Positions 20,609-29,539 of a stretch of DNA of 64,000 nt are shown here, one piece after another. The translations under genes were made by a program, and so were the position numbers. Within the stretch, counting starts at the first letter, position 1. Each line of letters starts with the position of its first letter. The notes beneath the pieces are model-generated. The model worked only from the letters and a program-made list of their open reading frames with translations, had not been told where the DNA came from and ran no database searches. Location of the stretch: NCBI RefSeq assembly GCF_001548475.1, contig NZ_LRUJ01000020.1, positions 1 through 64,000 of the forward strand, read 5' to 3'. Origin of the DNA: Bordetella hinzii LMG 13501. GTDB taxonomy: Bacteria > Pseudomonadota > Gammaproteobacteria > Burkholderiales > Burkholderiaceae_B.

Positions 20609-21505
20609 TCAGGCCAGGAGGGCGCTGACCCAATGATCCACCAGCAGCGCGCCGAACAGCAGCGACAGATAGAGGATGGAATAGCGGAACAGGCGCCGCG
20701 AACGCTCGTCGCTATAGTGGCGATACAGGCCCACGGCCTGGGCCACGAAAATGGCCCCCAGGCCGACCGCGGCCAGCAGATAGAGCAGCCCGCTCATGCG
20801 CATGGCGTAGGGCAGCAGCGTCACGGCCAGCAGCGCGAAGCTGTAGAGCATGATCTGCAGGCGGGTGTATTTGCTGCCATGGGTGACCGGCAGCATGGGC
20901 AGGCCGGCTTTTTCGTAGTCCTGCGTGCGATACAGCGCCAGGGCCCAGAAATGCGGCGGGGTCCAGATGAAGATGATGAGCACCAGCACCCAGGCCTCGG
21001 CCGGCACGGAGTTGGCCACCGTGGCCCAGCCCAGTGCCGGGGGCATGGCGCCCGACAGCCCGCCGATGACGATGTTCTGCGGCGTGCGCGGCTTGAGGAT
21101 GACGGTGTAGATGACCGCATAGCCCACGAAGGTGGCGAAAGTCAGCCACATGGTCAGCGGATTGACCAGGTGATAGAGCACCAGCATGCCCGCGCCGCCC
21201 AGCAGGCCGGACAGGCTCAGGACCTGGGCGGGCGAAATCGTCCCGCGCGCGGTGGCGCGACGCGCCGTGCGCGTCATGCGGGCGTCGATTTCCTGTTCGA
21301 TCAGGCAATTGATGGCGAAAGCGGCGGCGGCCAGCAGCCAGATCCCGACGGTGCCGAAGAGCACACGCTTGAGGTCGGGCAGGCCGGGCACCGCCAGGAA
21401 CATCCCGATCACGGCGCAGAACACAGCAAGCTGTGTGACTCTCGGCTTGGTGAGCACGAGATACTGGCGCAGCAATCCGGGTTGGGAAGCAGCGATGGAC
21501 GTCAT
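20609..21505 (-). CDS. ctaB: Protoheme IX farnesyltransferase (heme O synthase)
   Basis: 298 residues with about nine transmembrane helices. It adds a farnesyl group to heme B to give heme O. The UbiA-type motif [25 protein letters not shown] holds the Asp-rich prenyl diphosphate site; [18 protein letters not shown] and [11 protein letters not shown] are conserved heme O synthase segments. It follows ctaA, whose product converts heme O to heme A for the aa3-type oxidase encoded upstream. Confidence 0.96.
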   Translation of the reverse strand: MTSIAASQPGLLRQYLVLTKPRVTQLAVFCAVIGMFLAVPGLPDLKRVLFGTVGIWLLAAAAFAINCLIEQEIDARMTRTARRATARGTISPAQVLSLSGLLGGAGMLVLYHLVNPLTMWLTFATFVGYAVIYTVILKPRTPQNIVIGGLSGAMPPALGWATVANSVPAEAWVLVLIIFIWTPPHFWALALYRTQDYEKAGLPMLPVTHGSKYTRLQIMLYSFALLAVTLLPYAMRMSGLLYLLAAVGLGAIFVAQAVGLYRHYSDERSRRLFRYSILYLSLLFGALLVDHWVSALLA

Positions 21506-21533
21506 GATTTGCCTATTTTAGCCTCCCTGGCGA

Positions 21534-22547
21534 TCAAAGCCTGCGCAGCGGCGGGCCGCCCGCCGTCGCCAGGCGCACGAGCACCACCACCGAGGCCAGG
21601 ACCAGGCCCGCGGCCCCGCCGTTATGCAGTACGGCGATCAGCAGCGGCCACTGGAAGAAAATCGTGGTCAGACCCGTCACCAATTGTGCGGCCAGCAGGG
21701 CCAGCATCAGGCGGGCCGGGCCCGACACACCGGCCAGCGCCCGCAGGCGCCAGGCCAGGATGCCCATATAGACAAAGACGACGAAGGCAAAGTTGCGATG
21801 CACCCAGTGGATGGCCGTCAGCGCGCTCTGGGAGATCATTTCTCCCGAGGGCAGCTCGCCCAGACCCCGGATCACCGAAAACCCGCCATGGAAATCCATC
21901 TCGGGCACCCACCGGCCGTGGCAGGTGGGGAAATCCATGCAGGCCAGCGCGGCGTAATTGGTGCTGACCCAGCCGCCCAGCGTCACCTGGACGGCCAGCA
22001 GGACCAGTCCCCCCGCCATCCAGGGCCGCAGCCGGGCCGCGGCGGCCGGCACCGGCAGATGGGGCCGCTCGCGCGCGGCCAGCCAGGTCATCAAGGCCAG
22101 CAGCGACAGTCCGAGCACCAGGTGGGCCGTCACCACGGCCGGCATGAGCTTGTGGGTGACCGTCCAGGCGCCGAAAGCGCCCTGCACGCACACCGCCACC
22201 AGCGACACCGTGGCCAGCGCGGGCGAGCGTCCCAGCTGGCGGCGGTAGCGCCAGGCCAGGTAGACGATGGCGATGATGAGCATGCCCAGGAAGGCGCCCA
22301 CGTAGCGGTGGATCATTTCGATCCAGGCCTTGGACAGGGTCACCGGCCCGAAGGGCATGTCGCTGGCGGCCTGGTGGATGTCGGGCAGCGCGCCCAGCGG
22401 CGTGACCTTGCCGTAGCAGCCGGGCCAGTCCGGACAGCCCAGGCCCGAATCCGTCAGGCGCACGAAGGCGCCGAACATGATCAGGTCCAGCGTGAGAAAC
22501 CAGGTGAAGAAAACGAGTTTGCGATAACGTTGAACGATGCGGTCCAT
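21534..22547 (-). CDS. ctaA: Heme A synthase
   Basis: 337 residues with eight predicted helices. It oxidises heme O to heme A. The N-terminal half has FVRLTDSGLGCPDWPGCYG with the paired cysteines and IHRYVGAFLG. The C-terminal half repeats the pattern with LACMDFPTCHG and IHWVHRNFAF; the histidines bind heme. The start at 22547 lies 4 bases after the stop of the Sco-like gene. Confidence 0.95.
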   Translation of the reverse strand: MDRIVQRYRKLVFFTWFLTLDLIMFGAFVRLTDSGLGCPDWPGCYGKVTPLGALPDIHQAASDMPFGPVTLSKAWIEMIHRYVGAFLGMLIIAIVYLAWRYRRQLGRSPALATVSLVAVCVQGAFGAWTVTHKLMPAVVTAHLVLGLSLLALMTWLAARERPHLPVPAAAARLRPWMAGGLVLLAVQVTLGGWVSTNYAALACMDFPTCHGRWVPEMDFHGGFSVIRGLGELPSGEMISQSALTAIHWVHRNFAFVVFVYMGILAWRLRALAGVSGPARLMLALLAAQLVTGLTTIFFQWPLLIAVLHNGGAAGLVLASVVVLVRLATAGGPPLRRL

Positions 22548-22551
22548 GGAC

Positions 22552-23160
22552 TCAGCCAATACGCGAGTTATACAAAAGCCTGCTGAGATCCTTGCGCACC
22601 TTGACGCCATCGGCATCGGCGGGGAACTGCAACATCAGGTTGCCCAGGGGGTCAACCACCCAGATGGGCCCGAGCAGGCCGCCGGCGGGATCCGGCGGCA
22701 GGAAACGGGCCAGCTGATCGGCGCGCGCACGCAGCATGAGGGTGCCCTGATAGGCATCGAGCACCTTCTGGGGGACGGCGGCATTGTCGGTGATGAACCA
22801 CACGCGCGTGACGCGATCGACGTTCTTGCCCTGGCTGGCGTGCGCATTGCGCGCGACGAATAGTTTACGCGCACAAGCCTCGGGACATTCGGCCCGGTCC
22901 ACCGACACCAGCAGCCACTGCCCCTTGAGCGAGGCCGGATCGAAGGCCTGGCCGTCCAGCGTGGTCAGCGTGAGCTCGCCGGCGCCGGGCAGGGGCCGCT
23001 GCGGTTCGATCAGCCTGCCGTAGTTGCTGGCGTCATCGGGCCACCACTGGGGGTTGTAATAGACCACCACGGCGGCCACGATGGGCGCCAGGGCGCACAG
23101 GAAAATCAAGACCATGGGCAGCAGCGAGGCTTTACGGGGCATGGCGGGCGCGTAAGTCAT
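22552..23160 (-). CDS. Membrane-anchored Sco-like thioredoxin-fold protein
   Basis: 202 residues. A single N-terminal helix (about 12-34) anchors a periplasmic domain with KGQWLLVSVDRAECPEACARKL, DRVTRVWFITDNA and GPIWVVDPLGNLML, arranged like a Sco/thioredoxin domain. The ECPEAC segment gives the CxxxC spacing of Sco proteins. The third copper ligand of Sco, a histidine before the final strand, is not visible: the region reads GGLLGPIWVVD. It may therefore act on disulphides or as a structural assembly factor. It lies between SURF1 and ctaA, with tight spacing to both. GAGGAAG precedes the ATG at 23160. Confidence 0.75.
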   Translation of the reverse strand: MTYAPAMPRKASLLPMVLIFLCALAPIVAAVVVYYNPQWWPDDASNYGRLIEPQRPLPGAGELTLTTLDGQAFDPASLKGQWLLVSVDRAECPEACARKLFVARNAHASQGKNVDRVTRVWFITDNAAVPQKVLDAYQGTLMLRARADQLARFLPPDPAGGLLGPIWVVDPLGNLMLQFPADADGVKVRKDLSRLLYNSRIG

Positions 23161-23174
23161 GGCAGGGCTTCCTC

Positions 23175-23927
23175 TCAGGGGCGGCGGCGCCAGGCCCTGA
23201 CGGCCACCGCCACCCAGGCCAGCACGGCGATGGTTGCAAAGGAGAACCACTGCAGGGCATAGCCCTGGTTCTGGTGAAAATCGACGGACGGCTGCGGCCA
23301 ATCGCGCAGCAAGCCGTCGTCCTCCGATACCGTCTGCATCAAGACCACGGGCAAGAGCGCCAGGCCGGTGGCCTGCCCATAGGCGGCCAGGTCCAGGTTC
23401 TGCACGGTGGGCAGCTGGCCCGGGGCCAGGCGGGCAGGCAGGCTGCCGCCGCCGCCCATATTCCATAGCTCGAACAGGCGCGGCACGCGCTGGGCCAGTT
23501 CGCCCTGCACCGTCACGGGACCGGCGGGGGTGGGCGGCGCGGCGGGCGCGGTCCCGGGCTGGCGCGCCAGCCAACCGCGCAGCACCAGCACGGCGGGGCC
23601 GCCCGGCGCGAGTTGCAGCGGCGTGGCCAGCCAATAGCCCGGGCGGCCATCGTGGTTGCGGTTGTCCAGCCAGACACTGTACTGCGCCAGCCATTGGCCT
23701 CGGGCGCGCGCCGGCCGCCAGGGCGCGAAGTCGCCCGGCCGGGCGGAGGCGCCGCTGCCCAGCTCCAGCGGGGCCTGGCCGCGGCCGGACTCGATCGCGG
23801 CCAGCACGGCGCGCCGCTCGTCGGCGCGGTGCAATTGCCAACGCCCCAGCGAGACGGTCACCGCCACGACCCCAGCCAGCAGAAGCAGGGCTATCAGGGT
23901 AAGTCGGGTCGAATGCGGTCGTGCCAT
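23175..23927 (-). CDS. SURF1-family cytochrome oxidase assembly protein
   Basis: 250 residues with the SURF1 pattern: an N-terminal helix (about 8-26) followed by SLGRWQLHRADERR, a periplasmic domain with YWLATPLQL and VLVLRGWLARQ, then NQGYALQWFSFATIAVLAWVAVAVRAW as the C-terminal helix. SURF1 helps insert heme A into subunit I. It heads the SURF1 - Sco-like - ctaA - ctaB - sco block. Its start codon is only 34 bases from that of the divergent gene at 23962. The ribosome site is weak. Confidence 0.9.
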   Translation of the reverse strand: MARPHSTRLTLIALLLLAGVVAVTVSLGRWQLHRADERRAVLAAIESGRGQAPLELGSGASARPGDFAPWRPARARGQWLAQYSVWLDNRNHDGRPGYWLATPLQLAPGGPAVLVLRGWLARQPGTAPAAPPTPAGPVTVQGELAQRVPRLFELWNMGGGGSLPARLAPGQLPTVQNLDLAAYGQATGLALLPVVLMQTVSEDDGLLRDWPQPSVDFHQNQGYALQWFSFATIAVLAWVAVAVRAWRRRP

Positions 23928-23961
23928 GTCTGCAATAATTTTGTTTTCAGCGGAGGCCGGA

Positions 23962-24162
23962 ATGCGTGTCATCGTCATCGTGGCCTTCATCGGTATTCTG
24001 GCCAGCCTGGGGTCGGCCCTGGTCTATCTGATGAAGGATAAAGGCAGCACCAACCGTACCGTCAATGCGCTGACCGTGCGCATTGGCCTGTCCGTGGCGC
24101 TCTTTCTGTTCGTGCTCATCGCCCATCACTTCGGCTGGATACAGAGCACCGGCCTGCGTTGA
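23962..24162 (+). CDS. Twin-transmembrane protein (DUF2909 type)
   Basis: 66 residues, two hydrophobic helices (about 2-22 and 40-60) joined by KDKGSTNRTVNALTVRIG. GGAGG lies well placed before the ATG at 23962. Small proteins of this kind recur in cytochrome oxidase loci of Burkholderiales; function is unknown. It is on the plus strand in the middle of a minus-strand gene cluster, so it divides the oxidase genes from the assembly genes. Confidence 0.8.
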   Translation: MRVIVIVAFIGILASLGSALVYLMKDKGSTNRTVNALTVRIGLSVALFLFVLIAHHFGWIQSTGLR

Positions 24163-24181
24163 CATCCCGCCCATGAAACGA

Positions 24182-24203
24182 ATGCCCCCGTCGCCGGGGG
24201 CAT
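24182..24203. terminator. Hairpin between convergent ctaE and DUF2909 genes
   Basis: An 8-base stem (24182-24189 with 24196-24203) of mostly G/C sits between the two convergent stop codons. It lacks a T tract. It probably ends both transcripts, which implies that the SURF1 block has its own promoter. Confidence 0.5.
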
Positions 24204-24225
24204 CGCGCGGTCGGCGGCGAAGCGC

Positions 24226-25101
24226 TCAGAACCAGTAGACGAACAGATACAGGCCCAGCCAGACCACGTCCACGAAGTGCCAGTACCAGGCCGCGCCCTC
24301 GAAACCGAAGTGATGATCGGCGGTGAAGTGGCCGCGGATCAGACGCACCAGGATGACGGTCAACATGGTCGCGCCCATGATCACGTGAAAACCGTGAAAG
24401 CCCGTGAGCATGTAGAACAGCGAACCATAGGCGCCCGAGTTGAACTTCAGGTTCAGTTCGGAATAGGCGTGATGGTATTCATAGGCCTGGCAGGCCACGA
24501 AGGTAAAGCCCAGCAGCACGGTGGCCGCCAGCCAGAAGATGGCCGAGCCGCGATGGTTGGCGCGCAGCGCGTGGTGCGAGATGGTCAGCGTCACGCCCGA
24601 GGTCAGCAGCAGGGCGGTGTTGATGGTGGGCAGCCAGAACGGGCCCACGGTCTGGAAGTGCTCGACCACGCCGGCCGGCCCGAAGTTGGGCCATACCGCC
24701 TGGAAGTCCGGCCACAGCAGCAGCCGGTGGTCCATATCCCCCAGCCAGGGCGTGGTGATCGTGCGCACATACCACAGCGCGCCAAAAAAGCCCGCGAAGA
24801 ACATCACCTCCGAGAAGATGAACCAGCTCATCCCCCAGCGGTAGGAGAGATCCACCCGCTTGCTGAACAGTCCGCCCTCCGATTCGGCGATGGCTTCGCC
24901 GAACCAGAAATACAGCACGGTGATCACGCCCAGGAAGCCGGCCAGGACGGCCCACTTGCCCCAGCCCACGCCGTTGACCCAGGCCGCCGCGCCCAGGCCG
25001 ACGACCAACAGCGCCAGCGCGGTGCGCACGGGGTGGCCGGAGTCCGCCGGCACATAGTAGTACGGCGCCTCTTTACCTTGAGCCGAGTGGCTTGCACTCA
25101 T
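24226..25101 (-). CDS. ctaE: Cytochrome c oxidase subunit III
   Basis: 291 residues, seven predicted helices. Typical segments are RWGMSWFIFSEVMFFAGFFGALW, TVGPFWLPTINTALLLTSG, GFHGFHVIMGATML and the C-terminal WYWHFVDVVWLGLYLFVYWF. It is the third core subunit of the aa3-type oxidase, made with subunits I and II encoded upstream. GGGAGAG precedes the ATG. Confidence 0.96.
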   Translation of the reverse strand: MSASHSAQGKEAPYYYVPADSGHPVRTALALLVVGLGAAAWVNGVGWGKWAVLAGFLGVITVLYFWFGEAIAESEGGLFSKRVDLSYRWGMSWFIFSEVMFFAGFFGALWYVRTITTPWLGDMDHRLLLWPDFQAVWPNFGPAGVVEHFQTVGPFWLPTINTALLLTSGVTLTISHHALRANHRGSAIFWLAATVLLGFTFVACQAYEYHHAYSELNLKFNSGAYGSLFYMLTGFHGFHVIMGATMLTVILVRLIRGHFTADHHFGFEGAAWYWHFVDVVWLGLYLFVYWF

Positions 25102-25134
25102 GGTTCTCTCCCTGCAACGATAGTTGTAAGTTGC

Positions 25135-25359
25135 TCAGGTCAGGCTGGCGACCGCCCATCGGACGATCATGACCAGCACGACGACGAATATCACGGCGCC
25201 CAGCAGGCCGGCCAGGATGACATGGACCGGATTCAACCGGGCAATGTCCTCGCGATAGCCGGCGCCCTTGCGCACACCGAAGAAAGCCCAGGCGATCGCC
25301 TTCAGCGTCTGGAAAAAGCTCAGCTTGCGCTGCGCGGCCTGGTGCAGATCTTCGCTCAT
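25135..25359 (-). CDS. DUF2970-type small membrane protein
   Basis: 74 residues with a soluble N-terminal part (LSFFQTLKAIAWAFFGVRKGAGYREDIARLNP) and one C-terminal helix (HVILAGLLGAVIFVVVLVMI). The FFGVRKG and DIARLNP pieces match my memory of DUF2970, found next to oxidase genes in Betaproteobacteria. It may be an accessory or assembly subunit. It starts 4 bases after the end of the 45-residue assembly gene. Confidence 0.82.
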   Translation of the reverse strand: MSEDLHQAAQRKLSFFQTLKAIAWAFFGVRKGAGYREDIARLNPVHVILAGLLGAVIFVVVLVMIVRWAVASLT

Positions 25360-25363
25360 GGTT

Positions 25364-25501
25364 CTACTGCCCCGCCATCCGGGCCAGAAAGCCCGCGCCG
25401 CGCACGAACGTCCAGCCGAACACCGCCAGCACGAAAGCCAGCAGGATGAGCCCGGCGATACGGTTGCGGCGGCGCTGCTGCGGCGTCATGACGGCGCTCA
25501 T
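25364..25501 (-). CDS. Cytochrome oxidase small assembly protein
   Basis: A 45-residue protein starting [18 protein letters not shown], then a hydrophobic helix ([16 protein letters not shown]), ending FLARMAGQ. Its ATG overlaps the ctaD stop as ATGA (25498-25501), so it is translated by coupling with subunit I. The basic RRRNR stretch before one helix and the position right after ctaD match the tiny assembly proteins annotated in Burkholderiales oxidase operons. In relatives this position is often followed by cox11/ctaG; here DUF2970 follows directly. Confidence 0.72.
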   Translation of the reverse strand: MSAVMTPQQRRRNRIAGLILLAFVLAVFGWTFVRGAGFLARMAGQ

Positions 25502-27099
25502 TTGACTTGCGGCGGCGTTTCAAAGGTGTGGAAGGGCGCGGGCGAGGGCACCGTCCATTCCAGGCCTTCGGCGCCGTCCCAGGGCTTGGCGGCGGCCGCC
25601 TCTCCCTTGCCGCGGTAGCAGCGGATCACCGCCCACAGGAAGATCAGCTGCGACAGGCCGAACCAGAAGGCGCCGATGGTGGCGATCTGGTGGAAAGTCG
25701 TGAACTGGGCGGCGTAGTCGGCATAACGGCGCGGCATGCCGGCCAGGCCCAGGAAGTGCATGGGGAAGAAGGTCACGTTGAAGGAAATCAGCGAGGACCA
25801 GAAATGCAGCTTGCCCAGCTTTTCGCTGTACATGCGGCCCGTCCACTTCGGCAGCCAGTAATATGTGCCCGCGAACAGGGCGAACAGCGAGCCGGCCACC
25901 AGCACGTAGTGGAAGTGCGCCACCACGTAATAGGTGTCGTGCACCTGGATGTCGATGGGCGCCACCGACAGGATCAGGCCGGTGAAACCGCCCATGGTGA
26001 ACACGAAGATAAAGCCCACCGCGAACAGCATCGGCGTCTCGAAGGTCATCGAACCGCGCCACATCGTGGCCACCCAGTTGAAGACCTTCACCCCGGTGGG
26101 GATGGAGATCAGCATCGTGGCGTACATGAAGTACAGCTGGCCGGTCACCGGCATGCCGGTGGTGAACATATGGTGCGCCCAGACGATGAAGGACAGCACG
26201 GCGATGGAGGCCGTGGCGTACACCATGGAGGCGTAGCCGAACAGCGGCTTGCGGGCGAAGGCGGGCACGATGGCCGACACGATGCCGAAAGCCGGCAGGA
26301 TCATGATGTAGACCTCGGGATGCCCGAAGAACCAGAAGACGTGCTGGTAGAGCACGGGGTCGCCGCCGGCGGCGGCGTTGAAAAAGCCCGTGCCGAAATG
26401 GCGGTCGGTCAGTACCATGGTGATGGCCGCGGCCAGCACCGGCAGTACCGCGATCAGCAGGAAAGCGGTGATCAGCCAGGTCCAGCAGAACAGCGGCATC
26501 TTCATCAGCGTCATGCCGGGCGCGCGCATGTTCAGGATGGTCACGATGATGTTGATCGCGCCCATGATGGACGAGGCGCCCATGATGTGCATGGCGAAAA
26601 TGGCCAGGTCCATGCCGGGGCCCATCTGGGTCGACAGCGGCGCGTACAGCGTCCAACCGGCGGCCGTGGCGCCGCCGGGCACGAAGAAGGACACCGTCAG
26701 CATGATGCCGGCCACCGGCAGCAGCCAGAAGCTGAAGTTGTTCATGCGCGCGAACGCCATGTCCGACGCGCCGATCTGCAACGGGATCATCCAGTTCGCG
26801 AAGCCCACGAAGGCCGGCATGATGGCGCCGAACACCATGATCAGGCCATGCATGGTGGTGAACTGGTTGAACAGTTCGGGCCGGAAGAACTGCAGGCCCG
26901 GCTCGAAGAGCTCGGTGCGCAACAGCAAGGCCAGCGTGCCGCCTTCCAGGAGCATGACGAACGAGAAGATGAGATACATCGTCCCGATGTCTTTGTGGTT
27001 GGTAGCAAACAGCCAGCGGCGCCAGCCCGTCGGGGTGGCGTGGTGGTGGTCATCGTGGCCGTGGCCCGGCGACACGTGATCGACTATGACGCTGCTCAT
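25498..27099 (-). CDS. ctaD: Cytochrome c oxidase subunit I
   Basis: 533 residues, twelve helices, heme-copper oxidase type A. It binds heme a and the a3-CuB centre, reduces O2 and pumps protons. Visible landmarks: [26 protein letters not shown] (heme a ligand), [18 protein letters not shown] (CuB His and the His-Tyr crosslink), WAHHMFTTG (CuB pair) and VVAHFHYVL (heme ligands). AAGGAGT precedes the ATG at 27099. It follows ctaC by 101 bases. Confidence 0.98.
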   Translation of the reverse strand: MSSVIVDHVSPGHGHDDHHHATPTGWRRWLFATNHKDIGTMYLIFSFVMLLEGGTLALLLRTELFEPGLQFFRPELFNQFTTMHGLIMVFGAIMPAFVGFANWMIPLQIGASDMAFARMNNFSFWLLPVAGIMLTVSFFVPGGATAAGWTLYAPLSTQMGPGMDLAIFAMHIMGASSIMGAINIIVTILNMRAPGMTLMKMPLFCWTWLITAFLLIAVLPVLAAAITMVLTDRHFGTGFFNAAAGGDPVLYQHVFWFFGHPEVYIMILPAFGIVSAIVPAFARKPLFGYASMVYATASIAVLSFIVWAHHMFTTGMPVTGQLYFMYATMLISIPTGVKVFNWVATMWRGSMTFETPMLFAVGFIFVFTMGGFTGLILSVAPIDIQVHDTYYVVAHFHYVLVAGSLFALFAGTYYWLPKWTGRMYSEKLGKLHFWSSLISFNVTFFPMHFLGLAGMPRRYADYAAQFTTFHQIATIGAFWFGLSQLIFLWAVIRCYRGKGEAAAAKPWDGAEGLEWTVPSPAPFHTFETPPQVK

Positions 27100-27200
27100 G
27101 GTGGACTCCTTCCTGCTGATCCACCGGTCCCTGTCCAAGGGGACCGGCGCTATATCTGTATCTACGGAAACAGCTTCTTAAAACAGCGAGGGGACCGCGC

Positions 27201-28358
27201 TCAGCGCGCGGCCGCAACGTCCTTGGGCTGGACCACGGGATCCTGCCCCTTGCCTGCGTTGCTCCAGGCGTTGCGCGTATAGGTAATCGCCGCCGCGATC
27301 TCGACGTCGTTGAGCTGGCCGCCAAACGCGGCCATGGCCGTGCCGGGTTTACCCTTGAGCACGGTATTGATCTGCGCGGCCTTGGGGCCCAGCACGACGG
27401 GATCGCCGTCCAGGGCCGGGAAGGAGCCCGGGATGCCCTTGCCATTGGCCTGGTGACAGGCCACACAGGTGCTGGCGAAGACTTTCTCGCCGCGGGCGAT
27501 CAGCTCGGCCTGGGTCCATTCCTTGTTGGGATCGTCGGCTTGCGCGGCCATGAGCTTTTTCTGCTCGGCCACCCAGGCGTCGTAATCGGCCTGCGACTTG
27601 ACCTCGACCACGATGGGCATGAAAGCGTGGTCCTTGCCGCACAATTCGGCGCATTGGCCGCGGTAGATGCCCACCTTTTCGGCGCGGAACCAGGTGTCGC
27701 GCAGAAAGCCCGGGATGGCGTCCTGCTTGACGCCGAAATCCGGCACCATCCAGGAGTGGATGACGTCGCCGGCGGTCAGGACCACGCGGACTTTCTTGTC
27801 CACGGGCACGACCATATGGTTGTCCACCTCCATGAGGTAGAACTCACCCTTGGGCTCGCGGTTCTCGATCTGCGCGCGCGGCGTGGACAGCGTGGAGAGG
27901 AATTTGATGCCGCTGGCTTCGCCATCCAGGTATTCATAGCCCCACTTCCATTGGTAGCCGGTGACCTTGACGGTCAGGTCCGGGCTGGAAGTGTCCTTCA
28001 TGGCGACCACGGTCCGCGTGGCCGGCAGCGCCATGGCGATGACGATAATGAAAGGAATGACGGTCCAGGCGACCTCGACGCCCAGATGCTCGTGAAACGT
28101 GGCCGCCTTGTGGCCGCGCGACCGCCGGTGCGCCCAGATGGAATAGAACATCACACCGAACACACCAATGAAGATCACGACGCAGATCGTGAGCATCATC
28201 CAGTGCAGCCACATCGCATCGCGCGCGATTTGCGTCACGCCCTCATGCAAATTCAGCTGATTGACACGCGGTCCGCCCGGCATATCCTGCACCTGGGCAA
28301 AAGCCATGTTGCCAACCAGTAATGCACCAGCCCCCAGCAACCCTCTCCACATCTTCAT
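27201..28358 (-). CDS. ctaC: Cytochrome c oxidase subunit II with fused C-terminal cytochrome c domain
   Basis: 385 residues. A signal peptide (about 1-21) and two transmembrane helices lead into the periplasmic cupredoxin domain. That domain carries the CuA site: Cys236 and Cys240 in CAELCGKDHAFM, plus the histidine of GDVIHSWMVPDFG. A class I cytochrome c domain follows, with the heme motif CVACH at 298-302, so the protein resembles caa3-type subunit II. The extra heme would accept electrons before CuA. GAGG lies before the ATG. First gene of the oxidase operon. Confidence 0.96.
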   Translation of the reverse strand: MKMWRGLLGAGALLVGNMAFAQVQDMPGGPRVNQLNLHEGVTQIARDAMWLHWMMLTICVVIFIGVFGVMFYSIWAHRRSRGHKAATFHEHLGVEVAWTVIPFIIVIAMALPATRTVVAMKDTSSPDLTVKVTGYQWKWGYEYLDGEASGIKFLSTLSTPRAQIENREPKGEFYLMEVDNHMVVPVDKKVRVVLTAGDVIHSWMVPDFGVKQDAIPGFLRDTWFRAEKVGIYRGQCAELCGKDHAFMPIVVEVKSQADYDAWVAEQKKLMAAQADDPNKEWTQAELIARGEKVFASTCVACHQANGKGIPGSFPALDGDPVVLGPKAAQINTVLKGKPGTAMAAFGGQLNDVEIAAAITYTRNAWSNAGKGQDPVVQPKDVAAAR

Positions 28359-28694
28359 GCTTACCTCGAAACATGGCGCGGATGGCCCAATACCACCGCA
28401 CGCCGTACGGGCCGCCGGAAGGCAGGGAACGCGCAATTATTAGACGGTAGTCACGAACCAGGCGAAAGACAACAGACCCTGTCGCTCCCACACACAACAC
28501 ATCTAAAACCGCGGAATTATAGCTACAGGCCAAGTCTTATGTAAGTTCTAGATAGCGAGACTTGCCTGCGGGCTATTTAAATGCCATGCCTGGAACGAAC
28601 CAGATAAACAATCATGGCCGCCTGTTTACCCCCGCAATCGTACCGATTCGGGGCAACCGGTCCCTAGACTATACCGTGAACTAAAATCCGCTTC
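28359..28694. other. Divergent non-coding region between ctaC and the Nudix gene
   Basis: 336 bases, more AT-rich towards the Nudix gene. On the minus strand a consensus -10 TATAAT lies at 28521-28516 with a poor -35 (TTACAT, 17 bases upstream), giving a ctaC leader of about 150 bases. I could not choose a promoter for the Nudix gene. No open frame or strong hairpin was found. Confidence 0.45.
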
Positions 28695-29516
28695 ATGCTT
28701 CGACCGTCTTCCCTTCCCGCACCCGAACGCCTGAACCGCTTGTCGGCCGCCCTGCGCGACAAGGCGCTGCAGCCTCCGCCCGAGCATGCCAGGCCCGTCT
28801 ACATCGCCGGCCAGCGCTGTGGCTGGGCCACGCTGGCGGCCTGCGACGCCTTGCGCGACAGCGGTCTGGTCCGCATCGAAGACGACGCCTTGCGTATCTT
28901 GCCCGCGCTCGGTCCGGGCCCGGCGCTGGACGCCGCGCTGGCCCAGGTGGCCCAGACGCTGCGCGATGCGCGTTGCCTGCGCGGCTGGCGCGACGAGCTG
29001 CTCGACATCACCGCCGGCACGGCGCATCTGGGCGTGATCGAGCGCGCGGCCATGCGCCCGCTGGGCCTGCTCACCGTTGCGGTCCATCTCAATGCCTGGA
29101 CACCCGATGACCGCCTCTGGGTGGCGCGGCGCGCCCTGTCCAAGTCCACCGATCCCGGCATGTGGGACACCCTGGTGGGCGGGCTGGTGGGCAGTGGAGA
29201 GTCCTTCGATCGCGCCTTGGAGCGCGAATGCGCCGAAGAAGCCGGCCTGGAGCCGGACCAGATCGGCCAGCGCGGCCCCTTGCGCACGGTGCTGCGCATG
29301 CAGCGCCGCCTGCCCGAGGGCTATCAGGTCGAAGCGCTGCTCACCAGCACTTGCGTGCTGGCCGAAGACACGCGGCCGGCCAATCGCGACGGTGAAGTCA
29401 TGGAAATCGCAACCCTGGAAATCCCCGAGGTCGTGGACCGCATCGAGGCCGGCGAATTCACCCTGGAAGCCGCCCTGGTCATCCTCGAGGACATCCAGCA
29501 CCGCAGCGCAGCATAG
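28695..29516 (+). CDS. Nudix hydrolase with N-terminal DUF4743-like domain
   Basis: 273 residues. The first half (about 1-115) resembles DUF4743, found in Nudix proteins related to the thiamine-pyrophosphokinase-linked TPN3 group. The second half is a Nudix domain with the box GGLVGSGESFDRALEREC followed by AEEAGL, matching G-x5-E-x7-REUxEExGU. Relatives hydrolyse damaged thiamine diphosphate-like compounds or other nucleoside diphosphates; the substrate here is not defined. A LacI-type regulator follows by 23 bases and may be cotranscribed. Confidence 0.88.
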   Translation: MLRPSSLPAPERLNRLSAALRDKALQPPPEHARPVYIAGQRCGWATLAACDALRDSGLVRIEDDALRILPALGPGPALDAALAQVAQTLRDARCLRGWRDELLDITAGTAHLGVIERAAMRPLGLLTVAVHLNAWTPDDRLWVARRALSKSTDPGMWDTLVGGLVGSGESFDRALERECAEEAGLEPDQIGQRGPLRTVLRMQRRLPEGYQVEALLTSTCVLAEDTRPANRDGEVMEIATLEIPEVVDRIEAGEFTLEAALVILEDIQHRSAA

Positions 29517-29539
29517 GGGCCGACGCGCCGGCCATCGCC

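Noticed and set aside
28516-28544. A confident ctaC promoter
   Set aside because: The -10 is consensus, but the -35 (TTACAT) matches poorly; kept as a low-confidence note in the intergenic entry.
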